From Aquila chrysaetos chrysaetos (lineage: Eukaryota > Chordata > Aves > Accipitriformes > Accipitridae), in NCBI RefSeq assembly GCF_900496995.4, contig NC_044012.1, forward strand, positions 2,666,001 to 2,730,000: a stretch of 64,000 bases of DNA, read 5' to 3'. Shown piece by piece: positions 40,280 to 52,200 of this stretch. The position numbers and the translations under genes are program-made. Numbering within the stretch: the stretch's first letter is position 1; every line of letters starts with the position of its first letter. The notes under the pieces were generated by a model, which was not told the origin of the DNA, searched no databases, and saw nothing but the letters and a program-made list of their open reading frames with translations.

Positions 40280-43200
40280 CTGGAAGAGAAAGAGAAGGAG
40301 AGGAGTTAGAACGAGCATTGAAAGTCTGTCTAAGGTTGCCTTGTAGCAGGGGTCGGGCACTGCGCTGGGTCTGGGATATCGCCGGGCAGGCAGGGCTGCA
40401 GACGAGCTGATTTACACCCTCCAGCAAACGATCCCAAAGCGCTTGGTAACCCTCACTGAATTTTTGCAGGCTGCTGCCTTAGTGAGGAAGGTGTGAATAA
40501 AGATCTCCCCCTTAGAAGTGAGCAAACAGCAGAAGCAGGGACTAAACCCACATCTATTGCCTCCGTCCCTGTGACAATAAACAGGTCACCCCTAGCTCTT
40601 TCGTCTAAGCACAATGTCCTCCTAAGGCAGCCCTCCGATTCTGCAAAAGCAGATACAAATGGCACGTAAGTCCCAATGCGAGCCCCGGACCCAGCGTCTG
40701 CCAAGCAAAGACCTGGATGCACACCTGCCAGACCCATCGATTAAGACAGCAGTTGCACATGGACTCCCCCATGTCGTGCATATAGGAAATCTGGCTTTAA
40801 AAGAAAAACTAAAATCGGTTGCTTAGCCGGGGTGGTCAATGAAAAGGGGAAAAAAAAAAAAAGAAAAAAAAAAAGATTGTATTGGATCATATAGTTGTTT
40901 GGGGATGGTTTGGAGGAGTCTTCAAAGGAGATTTCCCAATAAACATTATTGCTTGTACAGTTATCCTGATAACGGCAAAAGTCAGGGCAGCATATGGCGG
41001 TCTGTGTTAAGGCAACATTTTGGGAAAGCTCTAATAACCTTTCCTGAGGTTTATAGGGACCAAATTAAGCTCTGGGGACTATGTGGAAACCACTGCAGCA
41101 ACTCACTTCGCAGCTGGCCCGTGTCAGACACCCACCGTCGGCTGGATTGAAGCGCTCCCCAGAAGCGTCCATTACTTTCCACCGAGCATAAAGGCAGCCC
41201 GCACAACTTGTGTTGGAGCTGATGAGGTTGGGGCTGTTGGACCCTATTAGCATCCCAGGAATGATGGGAAGAAGACCACTCAACGTCAGGACTGCAGACA
41301 AGCCTCCAACGCATCTTTCTGCAGAACACCGGTCAGAAAAACATCCACCCTGCCACCTCGTCCCTGCCATAAAACATTTGCTGTCCTAAAGTGTTAACGT
41401 GGCTGGCATCAGGGTGAGCAAGCGTGTGTGCAGGTAGGTGGTAGCTATTTCCCGGAGTAGCTGGTATCCTCGTCTATTCTTGCTGCAACGGAGCCGTGCC
41501 AGCTTTAATCGCCTGGAATGGTACAAATGCTTTTCTCTATGCTCCTGTCCTCGTAACAAAGCTGTTGGGTTGGCATGGGGCAGGGGTGGGTGCCCTTTCT
41601 AAGCAAGTCCTTGTACCACTCTGCCGAGCTGCTGGGAAGAAAAGCAAAAAAAAAAAAAAAAAAGAAAAAGCTCCTTGCTGGCCAGAGATTGTTTCTCTTC
41701 TGAGCAGGCTGATTCAGTTCGCATTTGGGAGTGGGTGGGAGCGAGGATGCTGGAGCTTGCTGGAAAGGCATATTTGTAGCTTAGCAACAGGGTCAAAGGA
41801 AGCCAACCAAATGGAGGGATTGCGGAGAGCCTCTCCTGGCAGCCAGGTATCCACGCCTGACTGCTTCCAGCAAATCTCTCCGCCTGCACCACGCAAAGCC
41901 TTTCAAAGGCAGAAACCACCCCCCTGTTGCCATTCCTCTCCCCCCTCCCCGGCCTTGCCGCTGCCAAGGACTGCGTTGCGGTGTGTTATTTACATTTGGG
42001 GGGTTTAGCTTCATTTCAGAAGATTATTGGGTTTTACGATTTTTGAGCTCGTGTTAATATAATAACAGATTGCAAGTGATTATCACTGTCATTGTTTCTG
42101 TTGGCAGGGCACCACAGAGACACAAAATGCACTTGGTTCCCTCCACCTCGCAGCCAGGGGAGGACTTAACTGCTCTCTCTCGCACTTCCATTAGCCTTGG
42201 TCCACTCGCCATTTGATTTCCCTTGCCAAAGATGCGGCGACCATTTCTGCCCCTGCTCTGCTCAGACTACTAGATCGTTTCAACACCATGAAGGAAATAA
42301 AGTTGTATACCAGCTGACGCGAGCCCAGGATAATCTGGAGGCTGCTTTCTCCTCCCTGACAAAAGGCACAGAGCAGGACTGGCTGCTTCTTAATTCCCTG
42401 GTGTTTTGAGCTTTACCCTCGCAAACACGGACACTTTGGGTTGGACCTGTTGGACGTACCGACATCGCAACACTGCGGTACTAGTGTTCAGATGATGCTG
42501 AGGGGATGGTGTCCAGGGAGGGAGCACACCCTTCATTTATACACCAGTACATCAAAGTCATGCCCTCATCTAGAAAAATGGGGGGAGTCAACAAACTAAG
42601 CAACGTGCACCTACCCACTTATATCAGCAGCAACTGGATTCCCGTGCACGAATGTTTTGCTCAGCTCCCTGGTTCAGTCTGCACCTATTTGCATCCTGCA
42701 TCCCCTCTTCAACATACAGGCAGGAGAAAATGCTTGCTTTGCCACCGCATATGCGGGGTCTTCCACATTTGCCAGCAAAAGCATCCCAGAAATAGGATGA
42801 TCAGGGAGGGGAGGGGGTCTCTGCAAACTGAACAGCTCAAATCCGACTGTCTGACAACCTCCGAATTCTGCTTCCTTTTTACAGTTCCCTCTTCTTAACA
42901 CCCTCTTCCCCGTGCTAACTCCGACAAGGGCTCTCCACGCAGCAGTCGCAGGTACGGCTGCTCCCCCCCGGTGAGACGCCGGCGCATCTTGGCAGGGGCT
43001 GGAGTCCTGCCTGTGGCAGCTGGTGGATAAGCAGCTTTGCGACTCTGAAGCTTCTGTTTTAGCTCCAATTATGAATCCTGCTGCACTTCTAAATGCTTAT
43101 GTCTGGCTTATTTCTAACTTGTAAGGTCTTTGTGCCTTAACCTCTGCTCAGAGGAAACGCTTGCCCTTCTCCCCTTTGATGGCAAGGATGTCCTGGGATA

Positions 43201-46200
43201 TGTGTCATCTCTTCCTAAGAAGCGACTCCTGCTCGGTGCCCGGGCAGAAGATGAATCACTGCTGGGTTTGTGCTTTGGAAGAGATGTTTTGCTGAGCCCA
43301 GCCTGGCAATAGGTCAGTGAACTCCCTTTTACTGCAGCTACAGCCAGCATTTTAGAACTAGCAGCTTTTCTTCACGCCACATGCTAGCCCTCCAACGTGA
43401 GCCACCCACTTCTAGAAAGAAGAGGCATAGCCCTTGGTTTGCAACTTTGCATATTGCTTTAATACTTCGGTGGTGCTTTATCTCATCTTTGGCCTCCTTG
43501 AGACTTAGAGAAGCCCAAAGAAATCCCCGAGGCCAGCGGTATCGCAGGCTCTGGGGTGCTACAAAGCCAGAGGTTGAGCTGATTTTCTGAGCGTGGGGTT
43601 TGTGTGTCAAAGACAGTAAGCAACCCGCAAAGCTTTTCTTTTTTATCTTTTTTTTTTTAAAAAAAAAAAAAGCTACAACACTCTCTTTAGCCCTGAAATA
43701 GTAGTGCTAAAGCAGGCCGTCAGGAACTGCAGAGATTTGTTTAAACTACCCTGCCTGTCATTCAGGAGACGGGGCTCCGCTGCGAAACGCCGTGCTGCCT
43801 CCCAGCACAGTGCCCGCAAGTCCAGAACCTGCTTTACTGGGAAGCAGATGCCAGTTGGCAGCGTCCTCTCACCCAATTTTAGCTGTCTAAATGTTAGACA
43901 TCTAGTCTGCGCTAACCATCTAGGCTGTCTGTAGACCAAGTGACGTGAGATGAATTCCACCCAGAATGGTTACCAGCCTGGCTCCAGGAAAGGAAGAATT
44001 AAATCAAGCTCTGGTGCGCCTAAGCATCATCCAGCACACTGGGTGATGGCAAATTTCATCAGCAAAACAAGGCAGCTCTGGGGCTGGGATTTTTTGTTTT
44101 TATTTTTTATAATAAGATCCCTGGACTCCTTCACAGGAGGAGGAAAACATCTGCCAAGGATGGGCAACGTACACCAGTATCAGCTAGGCAAAAGGGTCCT
44201 TCTGTATCAACAGGGATAGTCTCCAAGGACTTTTAAGATTTCCACCAAAGTTTAGAGAGCTGGAACGTAGACCCAAACCCATGGAAAGACTAAAATGTGA
44301 ATAAACTCTTGTTACGGCACAGGAGTAATAATAGTAATTGTAGCTGTAGAAGTAATGAGTGAAGTTTTCTTCCAGCCTGTGGTTTTTGGGCACCCACCAG
44401 CTCTGATGGTGGCTGCAGCCGAGCACCACCGTTTCTGCCCCTCTGTCCTGTTTGGTTTTATCCTTTAACTGTTGTGTAGCAACTCAGGAGTCTTACTGGG
44501 AATACGAGGGACAGCTGGTTTACAACTACAATTGTAGCATAATTAATTTAAGCATTAACAATCCATTATTATCTGTTATCGCAGGGTACAAGCTCTGCCT
44601 CTCTGCCATGGAAACCATAGTGAAGGTTACCTAGGAATCCCTCTGGGATCTATTAAGTGTAATTACTAAGGACTTGGATCAGCAAAAAATATATATGCAT
44701 TGTTTTTCAGCCTCAGCATTGCGGAAAGTGCTGAAAACTTAGCAGCTCTGTGACATTTGTGCTGAATTGTCACATAATTGCCAGGAACAGGCTGCTGTGA
44801 AACGGTTAAGGAGCATTTAGCAAAAGAAACATAAGGGATTCACTTTGCTTTCTCCAGTGTTATTACAGCATCTCCCGTGACTCGAGGAAGGGAGCCCAGG
44901 AGATGCTGAATGTGCCCGTGTAAGAGGAACGGGCGCTTGATACCAGCGTGCAACTGAGTCGGTGGTATGGAAAAACCTGCTTCTGCAGAAAAAGGTGGCT
45001 AAAGTGAACCATCCCGAGATGGTGTCTCTTAATGAACTGTTTTGTCACCTCTGGTTCAGTCCTCACGGTACAGGTGCCTGCGTAGCCGGATTGAGCTGTA
45101 TGTTTGGCACTGTATGTATGTTTTTAAGATTTTTGGTTCTCGTGCGGTCAAAACCTGGCATTTGACCCCAACATTTCAAAGCTAGAAGATGTGGAGCTGG
45201 GCCCAAAACCCTAAAATGAATCCTGGATGACAGGAGCAAAGTCAGCGAGGTGCTGTCTTCAGGTACATCAAAGGGCCCCTGAGATTAAAAGGGTTTAAAA
45301 GGACCCTGTCAAGTTAAACATCACATTTTTCTCTGAACGTTATTTACCTCGTGTTGTTACAAGTAATGCCTGCGATGTCTATACATGAAAGAGATTACAG
45401 GAAGAACGGTTTCTGATTATTATTTGTTTTAAAAAGAGACATCCCCCAAACCGTTTGCTTTGTGCATGTGACGGCTCTTCCCGTGCACGCTGCAGCCCCT
45501 GCAGCGATGCTCAGACCTGGCTCATCTCTAGAGGTGTGACGGCAAGCGGGTGTCTGCAGGACTGATCCTCCTCCTTATTCCCATGTAATTATAGCTTGTA
45601 CTTGTACGGACATGCGTACGTGCCACGGCCATTTGGGATTGGGGTTTCAACTTGTTTGACTGAAACGAGAGAAATAAGGAAAATGCAGACATGCCTGTGT
45701 AAGGAGACCTGGGGAAGGCTCCTGATGGGGAAAAAAAAAACCAGAGGGAAAAACCTGAAGCGGGAAGACTGAGAGGACCACAGGGTTTAGTCCCAAGGAG
45801 GCTAACCACAGCAAAGTCCCCAGGCCCCTTTGCCAGCAGTCTGGTCCAAAGGCAGACAGACGGGAGCATCTCTGTGTACGCCATCGAGCCCCGACCGAGA
45901 TGCAGGTGAAGCTTCAAAATTCAAACAGCGGGTGCCCGTTCGGGACAGAGGAAACCGCCAGCTCTTACTTTTATCTCATTTTACACTCTTTAGGGCTAAA
46001 GGTGCCTAACTTTTCTGAAGGAAATGCTCCACCTCGAGGTCAATCCCTTCAAGAATAACCCCACAGCTGCTGGAAAAGGGAGCATCCGTCACCCGCATCG
46101 GCAGGGAGGTACCACTTCTGGGGCGAGTTGCCGCGTTCCATCCCAGCCCACCTTGCTCCATCAAAGCCTGGGCTGAGCCCCCTGCCCGGGTACCCTCCCT

Positions 46201-49200
46201 CTCCGGCTGCACGGCACGCTCCGGCAGAGCCCTGCGCTGATTTGCAGATTGGCTGCCTCCTCCTCACTTTCCCCAGCGACAACGAAACCTGCTCAGAATA
46301 TCTTGATGGAAAATAACGCCCCTCGCACAGAAAGCGAGCGAGGAAGATGCTGCAGCTGCTGGAATCCCTCCCCGCCTCCCCGGCGGGTACCTGGAGGTGA
46401 CAAGGGGGTCTCTCCGAGATCCCCAACCCAGCAGATGCCTTGCAAACTCCATTTGCTGCAACCGTTTTCCCTGCTTTGTTTGCACTAAGAAGCAGTACCG
46501 TTAGCAAACAGCTGAGAGCACTGAGATTTTATCCGACAGCATGTGACAATGGAAGAAAATGTCAGGGGTGGCTGGGGTGGGTTTTTTTTTGGCTGCTGCC
46601 CTACCGTCGCGCTTTCTCGATGAGATGAGACAGGGGGATTTTAAAGGGCCAAGTCTCTAGCCTACTCGCATCTCCAGGGTGCCTTTAGTGAGACTACAAC
46701 ATGTCCCTAGAAGTCTTCATCTAAATGTCTGTGATTGCTCCTGCTAAATGAGGACAGGCAGATGAATCAGGCTCCGTTCGTGCCTGAATACTGGCCCTTC
46801 TCGCAGGCATGCTGAGGACCTCTGTGCCTAAAACACTTCTTTTCCCTTTTAGAAACTGCAGATGTTCAGCACCTGCAGAAAAGGAGATATATTCTTTTTT
46901 TTTTTTTTCCCTAACCCTAAAAATGTGATGTGTTTTGTGCTGATGGATAAAAGGGTTGCTGGCATTTTAGAAAGCCTCTTTACCTTTCCAGTGTCTCAAC
47001 ACTTCCTTTTTTCCTTTCCCATTTTAGATCTTCTCAAAGGCTCTAGGAACCTGTGAAGCATTCAGGCACAGGCTTGAGCTTTGCGTCTCGTGGGCCTTTA
47101 AGGCCAGAAAGGCCGATGACGTTCATATAAGTCCCTTAATCCGACAACACCGACACCGGTCCTGGCGCGTTGGTTTCCGTTTTCATCTGGCCGAACGATG
47201 ACAATTGATGTGAGTTTGTTCTGTGCGTGCAGGGGTCAGTGCACACAGAGACACGGAGAGATCAGGTGACTTTAAATGTAATTTTAAAGCGTTTGTATGA
47301 CTGTAGCGCCGGCTTCATGACCCTGAAACCCCAAAGTCCCCTGATAGTGAACACCAAGCAGCAGTGAATTTCATCAATGTTATTGAGCGGTGGCCTCAAG
47401 AAATGACCTTTATAAGAGCAACTTTCAATTACTAATGTGCAGCCCTAATGAAGGGTGATTCTGGGAGCCTCTTTTTAAGGGACTGGTGAAAAATGAATGA
47501 GAAGAACAAAGTTCCTGTAGCTCATACAGCAACCTATACATCTGACTCCTCTGCAGAGGACTGCATCCCCACCTGGGCACACATGGCAAGAGGCTGGGCA
47601 CCAAGGGACCCCCCCCCAGCTGCTCCAGCCTCATTTCTAAGACAGAAATCAAGAGGTGTGGGGAGAGAAGTGATAATTTTAAGACTGCATTTTTGCAAGA
47701 CCTGCATCCCCATTCCGTTCCCGCGAGCACTGCCAGAGGTGTGCTTGCTCTTGAAGCTGGAGCTGACACTCCAACGCAGAGCCAACTCACCGGGCTCATT
47801 GATGGCGTGTATAGAGCTGATTTATGGCAGATTATTTCTAAAACAAGCTAACCTGTGAGGGTGACCGCCGTTCTGCGCAGGGATGCTCCAGGTAGGGCAA
47901 AAATAGCCCTCCTCAGCTAAGAGCATCCTTCCCGTTCATTGGCAGGCACCTTTGTGAAACAGCCCAGCTGTCTGGGAGATGAGAAATGCCCTTTTCAGCG
48001 AGCAGCTTCACAGATGGCAGTGCTGTGGATCACAGGGAAGCAGGCTGTCATGCAAGCTGAAACGGCGTGGGCACATACGCGTGCACGCACACGCGTGCGC
48101 ACAGCCGGCCCTTCCCGGGAGCTGCGGTTCGCCTGCACGCTGGAGGCGAGCTGCTGGGAGTCGGAAGAGGAGGGGTATTTCAGGCTCGCATGAGAAACGG
48201 GGCCGTGGGGAAGTTGGGGAGCCTTCGTTCCGCGCGAAAAGATCTGGAGCATGAGCGGGATGCTGTGGGGTTTTTTTTTTTTTTTTTTTTGCGGGACTGA
48301 GCATGCGAGCGTCCCGTGTCACTGAGCGTGCACAGAGGGAGGTGGATGTGGGGACCGTGGGCTAAATCCTTCCCCCTCTGCCTTCCACTCCTCTTCCTCA
48401 GGGACTCGCTACGCTCACCGAAGTTTGAAATGCTTTGAGATCCTTGATGGGAGGTGCAGGCAAGGTCACGGCATTAGGCAGGAGGTTGGAACACAAATCA
48501 CTGCACCTCCCGTTCTTCTCCTACACCTCCTTCTCCCCCTGTCCGACCACCCCCCTCCCTGCCAGGCCACTGGAACAAAACCCTGCTAGCACAGTGCAAT
48601 TCTTGCTAGAACAAATTGTTGCTGGCATTGTAGGTTATTTAAATCCACATATTATCTCTTCCTCTGTATTACATTAGCTTCCTCCCAAACCTTCGCCATC
48701 TGTTCCACCCTCGGTTATGAATGTGAGAAAACTGAACATGCTGCTTCACAGCTACAGCACTTAAAAAGTATGATGTGCATCCTAATGGCTTCTCTGTGCG
48801 CCTTTCCATGCACCTTCGTTAGTGCCTGGGATTCACTCAAAATAGCCATTAATGGTATGTTGCATTAGTGGCTATTTACCTCCGGTGTTGCAGCTCAAGC
48901 CCTGCTCCCCGGGCGGGAGGTTTAGGTATGATGGCTTCAGCGTGCAGGCTGGGCTCTGCCTGGGAGGTGGGAGCCTCGGCAGCGTGTCTGACTTGGGCTG
49001 GCTGGGGAAAGACAGCGGGACAGCCTGTGCCAGCGATGTCCCCGAGGAATGCCTGGCTCTCAGCGAGGAGAAATGGTGGTTTCATTCCTCCTTCGGGACC
49101 CGTGGCTCTCCCAGCTCCCTGCTGCCGCATGAGGTCACGTTATCGAAGGTGCTGGACCATCTGGGAGTCCCACAGACTTCAACAGCGTTGACGTCCGTGC

Positions 49201-52200
49201 AATTACTGCTGCTGCTTTTCCCCTCTGAAAGCCTGACAGGCTCCTAATGCTGCCTGTCATTTCTCTAGTGCTTCACAGGCATCTGTGCTAGCAGGTAAGG
49301 ACAGCCCGGGCTGGCCTGGGTGATGGTCGTTTGCTCAGTGGAGTGTGCTCAGGGCTGCCTTCCTTGGAGCTCTTTTTTTTTTTTCTGGACTGGCAAGACG
49401 CGTCCTACGGTGCAGTCCACTGGCAAACACACTGTGTTCAGCTCTTCTTAAATGCTGTGTGGGTGCTTTCGAGCCTGCGCCGAAGTTTGCAAGATGAATA
49501 GGAAGCCAGAAAGCTACAGGGCTGTATGTGTGTGTGGGGGGGTGATTTATCTACAGCCACAGCAGGGAAGCTGTGGCAGATCTGTAGTTTAGTCCTTCCC
49601 GCATCCCGGCTGCTCACGGGCTGCAGATGCCATCGCTGCCTCCTCTCTCCCACCCGTTCGCTCTCGTCCCTTGGCCGCAGGTGCCGACCCCTTCGCTCTG
49701 CCGGAGGAGCGGGGATGCTGTAGGTACGGCGACAGTAATCATGCGTTACAGAGCACGATGCCTCTAGCCCAAACTTTGGGCGTGACTGACAAATGTCATT
49801 TCAGTTTCATGATCCCTGCCTCTCAAACAACCAAGCATCATCTTCTGCTACCTTGACAGGGAGATTTAGCTCCTTTCTTCTGCCAGAGCCTGCGATGTCA
49901 CCACCTGGGAGTTACAGATTTTCTGTTTCTCCTGCGTAGGTCTGGCCTGGCTGTGGGACACCCAGCAGCACGGGACCCCTCCAGCCCTGCCCTGTGTTTG
50001 GCACTGACTCGCCAAGGGGCAATTTGGAGCGGTGGTGGCTTCCCCAACCGCTCCCACCAGACCCCCATCACCTCTCCTAGCAATGCCAAACCAACAGGGA
50101 GAACAAGTGAGGAAGCTGATCTCAATGATAAGTCTGGGAATCACCAAAAAACAGGGCTGGAAAGGACCTGAAAATCACACAGCTCAGCCTTCTCCCAGGG
50201 CAGGTTCAGCTCTGTCCAAGTTTGAACCGAGCTGCAGATGTCCAACCGGGTCTTAGACCACCTCCTCCCTCCCAGCCACCACGGCCTCTCCAGGCAATTT
50301 ATTCCAGCCCTCAACTCACTAGTAATGGCAAACGGCTAACCACTGCCTCTAATGCTTGAATTTAAGCCCATTAATTGTGTTCATCGAGAACAGATTATTC
50401 CCTTCCACTTTGCAGCACCTGTTTTATGTGTTTGAAGACCGCTCTTTCTCCTCTTCTCTAGCCTCTCTGTCTCTTCCCAGCAGCCTGTTGTTAATGCCCA
50501 ATGCATCCTTGTCTCTCCCAAAACGAGGAGCCCGGGACTGGATGTCTCACGAGCGGTTATCCTCCAAGTCCCACAAGCTATGGTCCTGCTTAGAAAGCGT
50601 GCTTGTGCTCCTCATAGTAATATTGACTGATGTTTGGCTGTAATCTGCTATGTGACCCTGATCTGCTAAGCTCCTGGCTAGCCCACTACCCTTGCTGTAC
50701 TTGCCTGTTGCTTTCCCTTCCTGGGTATTGCATCCTCTTGTCTGCAGTTTGCTGAGACCCTTTTGCATCGCATCCCCCCCACTGAGGGGCCCGTACCCCC
50801 TCCTGGCTCAGCAGCATCCACACACCAAAAAAACCCCTAAGCTGTATCGCATCGTGCAGATCAGTACAGGGAAACCTGAGCAGCGGCCAGCTCAGGAATG
50901 CAATCCCTTTGCTCCGTGACCGTGGTTCCCTCCTCCACCTGGGTCAGGTCTCCAGTACAACGCGGTGGCAAGGCCATTGCTTCAACAGACAGTGCCGTCA
51001 CATAGCGGCAGGGGGACGGAGAGCCGCTGCTGGTTGACGCAATGCCCAGCTACCAGGATTTAAGCACTGACGTTGCAACGGGGTCCCACCACGCTCTCGG
51101 GCCAGCGTGACGTTCTGTTGCCATAACCGAACCACAAGGAAGCGTCACCAACACCTCGCCTACTCCTGCAGCTTTTCCACCAGGTGAATGCTCAAAATCC
51201 CAGCAATAATGTATTATTAATAATAATGTATTGTTATTGCTGGCCCCGGGGCTGGGTTGCATAACAAACTCAAACTTGCTGCTCACATCCTCCGGTGAAA
51301 AACCTGCTATTCCCACCAAGACAGTCTGCGGAGAAAACGCCACACCAACTTCCAGCACATGCTATTATGCAGGTTGGGAGAAGGGAGGAGGGGGGATTCA
51401 AGGCACAAACCCACGGTAATTCAGGGGTCAGCTCTGCCGGCAGAGCAACCTTCCTTTCCGCTCCGCTGCAGGACCACAACGGCTCTGCACCGGGTTCCTC
51501 GGCCAGATTTCAACACACAATTTCTCCTACTTACCGTACTGGATTTGAGCGCATCCCCATTGTCCTCTTCGGATTCTAGTGCAACAGGTAAGGATTTCTG
51601 TGGCGGGGAGAAGGTTAAGTCCCACCTTAGTAGCCGAGGTTCAGCTTTGTCCCCGAATCTCAGGTTTTCCAGTTTCTGCACTGTGGGCTCGGCAGAGGAA
51701 GCTGGCCTGAAATTCTCTTTGTTCTGGGACTTAGACCTCAGTCTCTGAACCCCGAAGCCCCGCTCTTCCCCGCGGTGGTCGTCAGCCATGCTCCTGCAGG
51801 GTCCCCCTTTGCTATAGTGTCTTTTTTGGGTGTGAATCTCTTGCATATAAGAATCCATCCTCATGAGGGGCTTCATCTCCATCTCGTAATTGCTCATCTT
51901 CTCCTCGTCTAGCTCAAGCAGTTTGGAGCTCCCTGAGCTGTGGTTGTGGGACCTGTGGTGGGAAGTCCATGAAACCGTGGCTGGGGAATCTGTCCACCTC
52001 TCTCTTTGCTTGTGGTTGGAGGCCGAATGTTTGTGTCCTCCGCTCCGACCTCTGTAGTCTTCAGGGACGGAGGCTGACCCCAGCTGACCGCTGCGCAGCG
52101 TCCCGCTTCTCACGCCGCGAGTCCCACCGACCTTCTCTTCGCTCCAGCTGTTGGGTCGCAAGTAATCCCCGCCGCGTCCCTCCAGCAACATCTGGATCTC

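Larger units (their letters stand above)
40280..51534 (-). other. JPH3: JPH3 intron between divergent-region and anchor exons
   Basis: This 11.3 kb intron contains simple-sequence runs (A-rich 40,849-40,874; A 41,646-41,663; T11A13 at 43,648-43,671; T at 48,270-48,291). It also holds a 33-bp alternating purine-pyrimidine tract (48,071-48,103) and an antisense CR1 relic (50,144-50,500). Several AT-rich islands (for example 44,480-44,830 and 48,590-48,880) could be conserved non-coding elements. No other gene was found. Confidence 0.75.
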
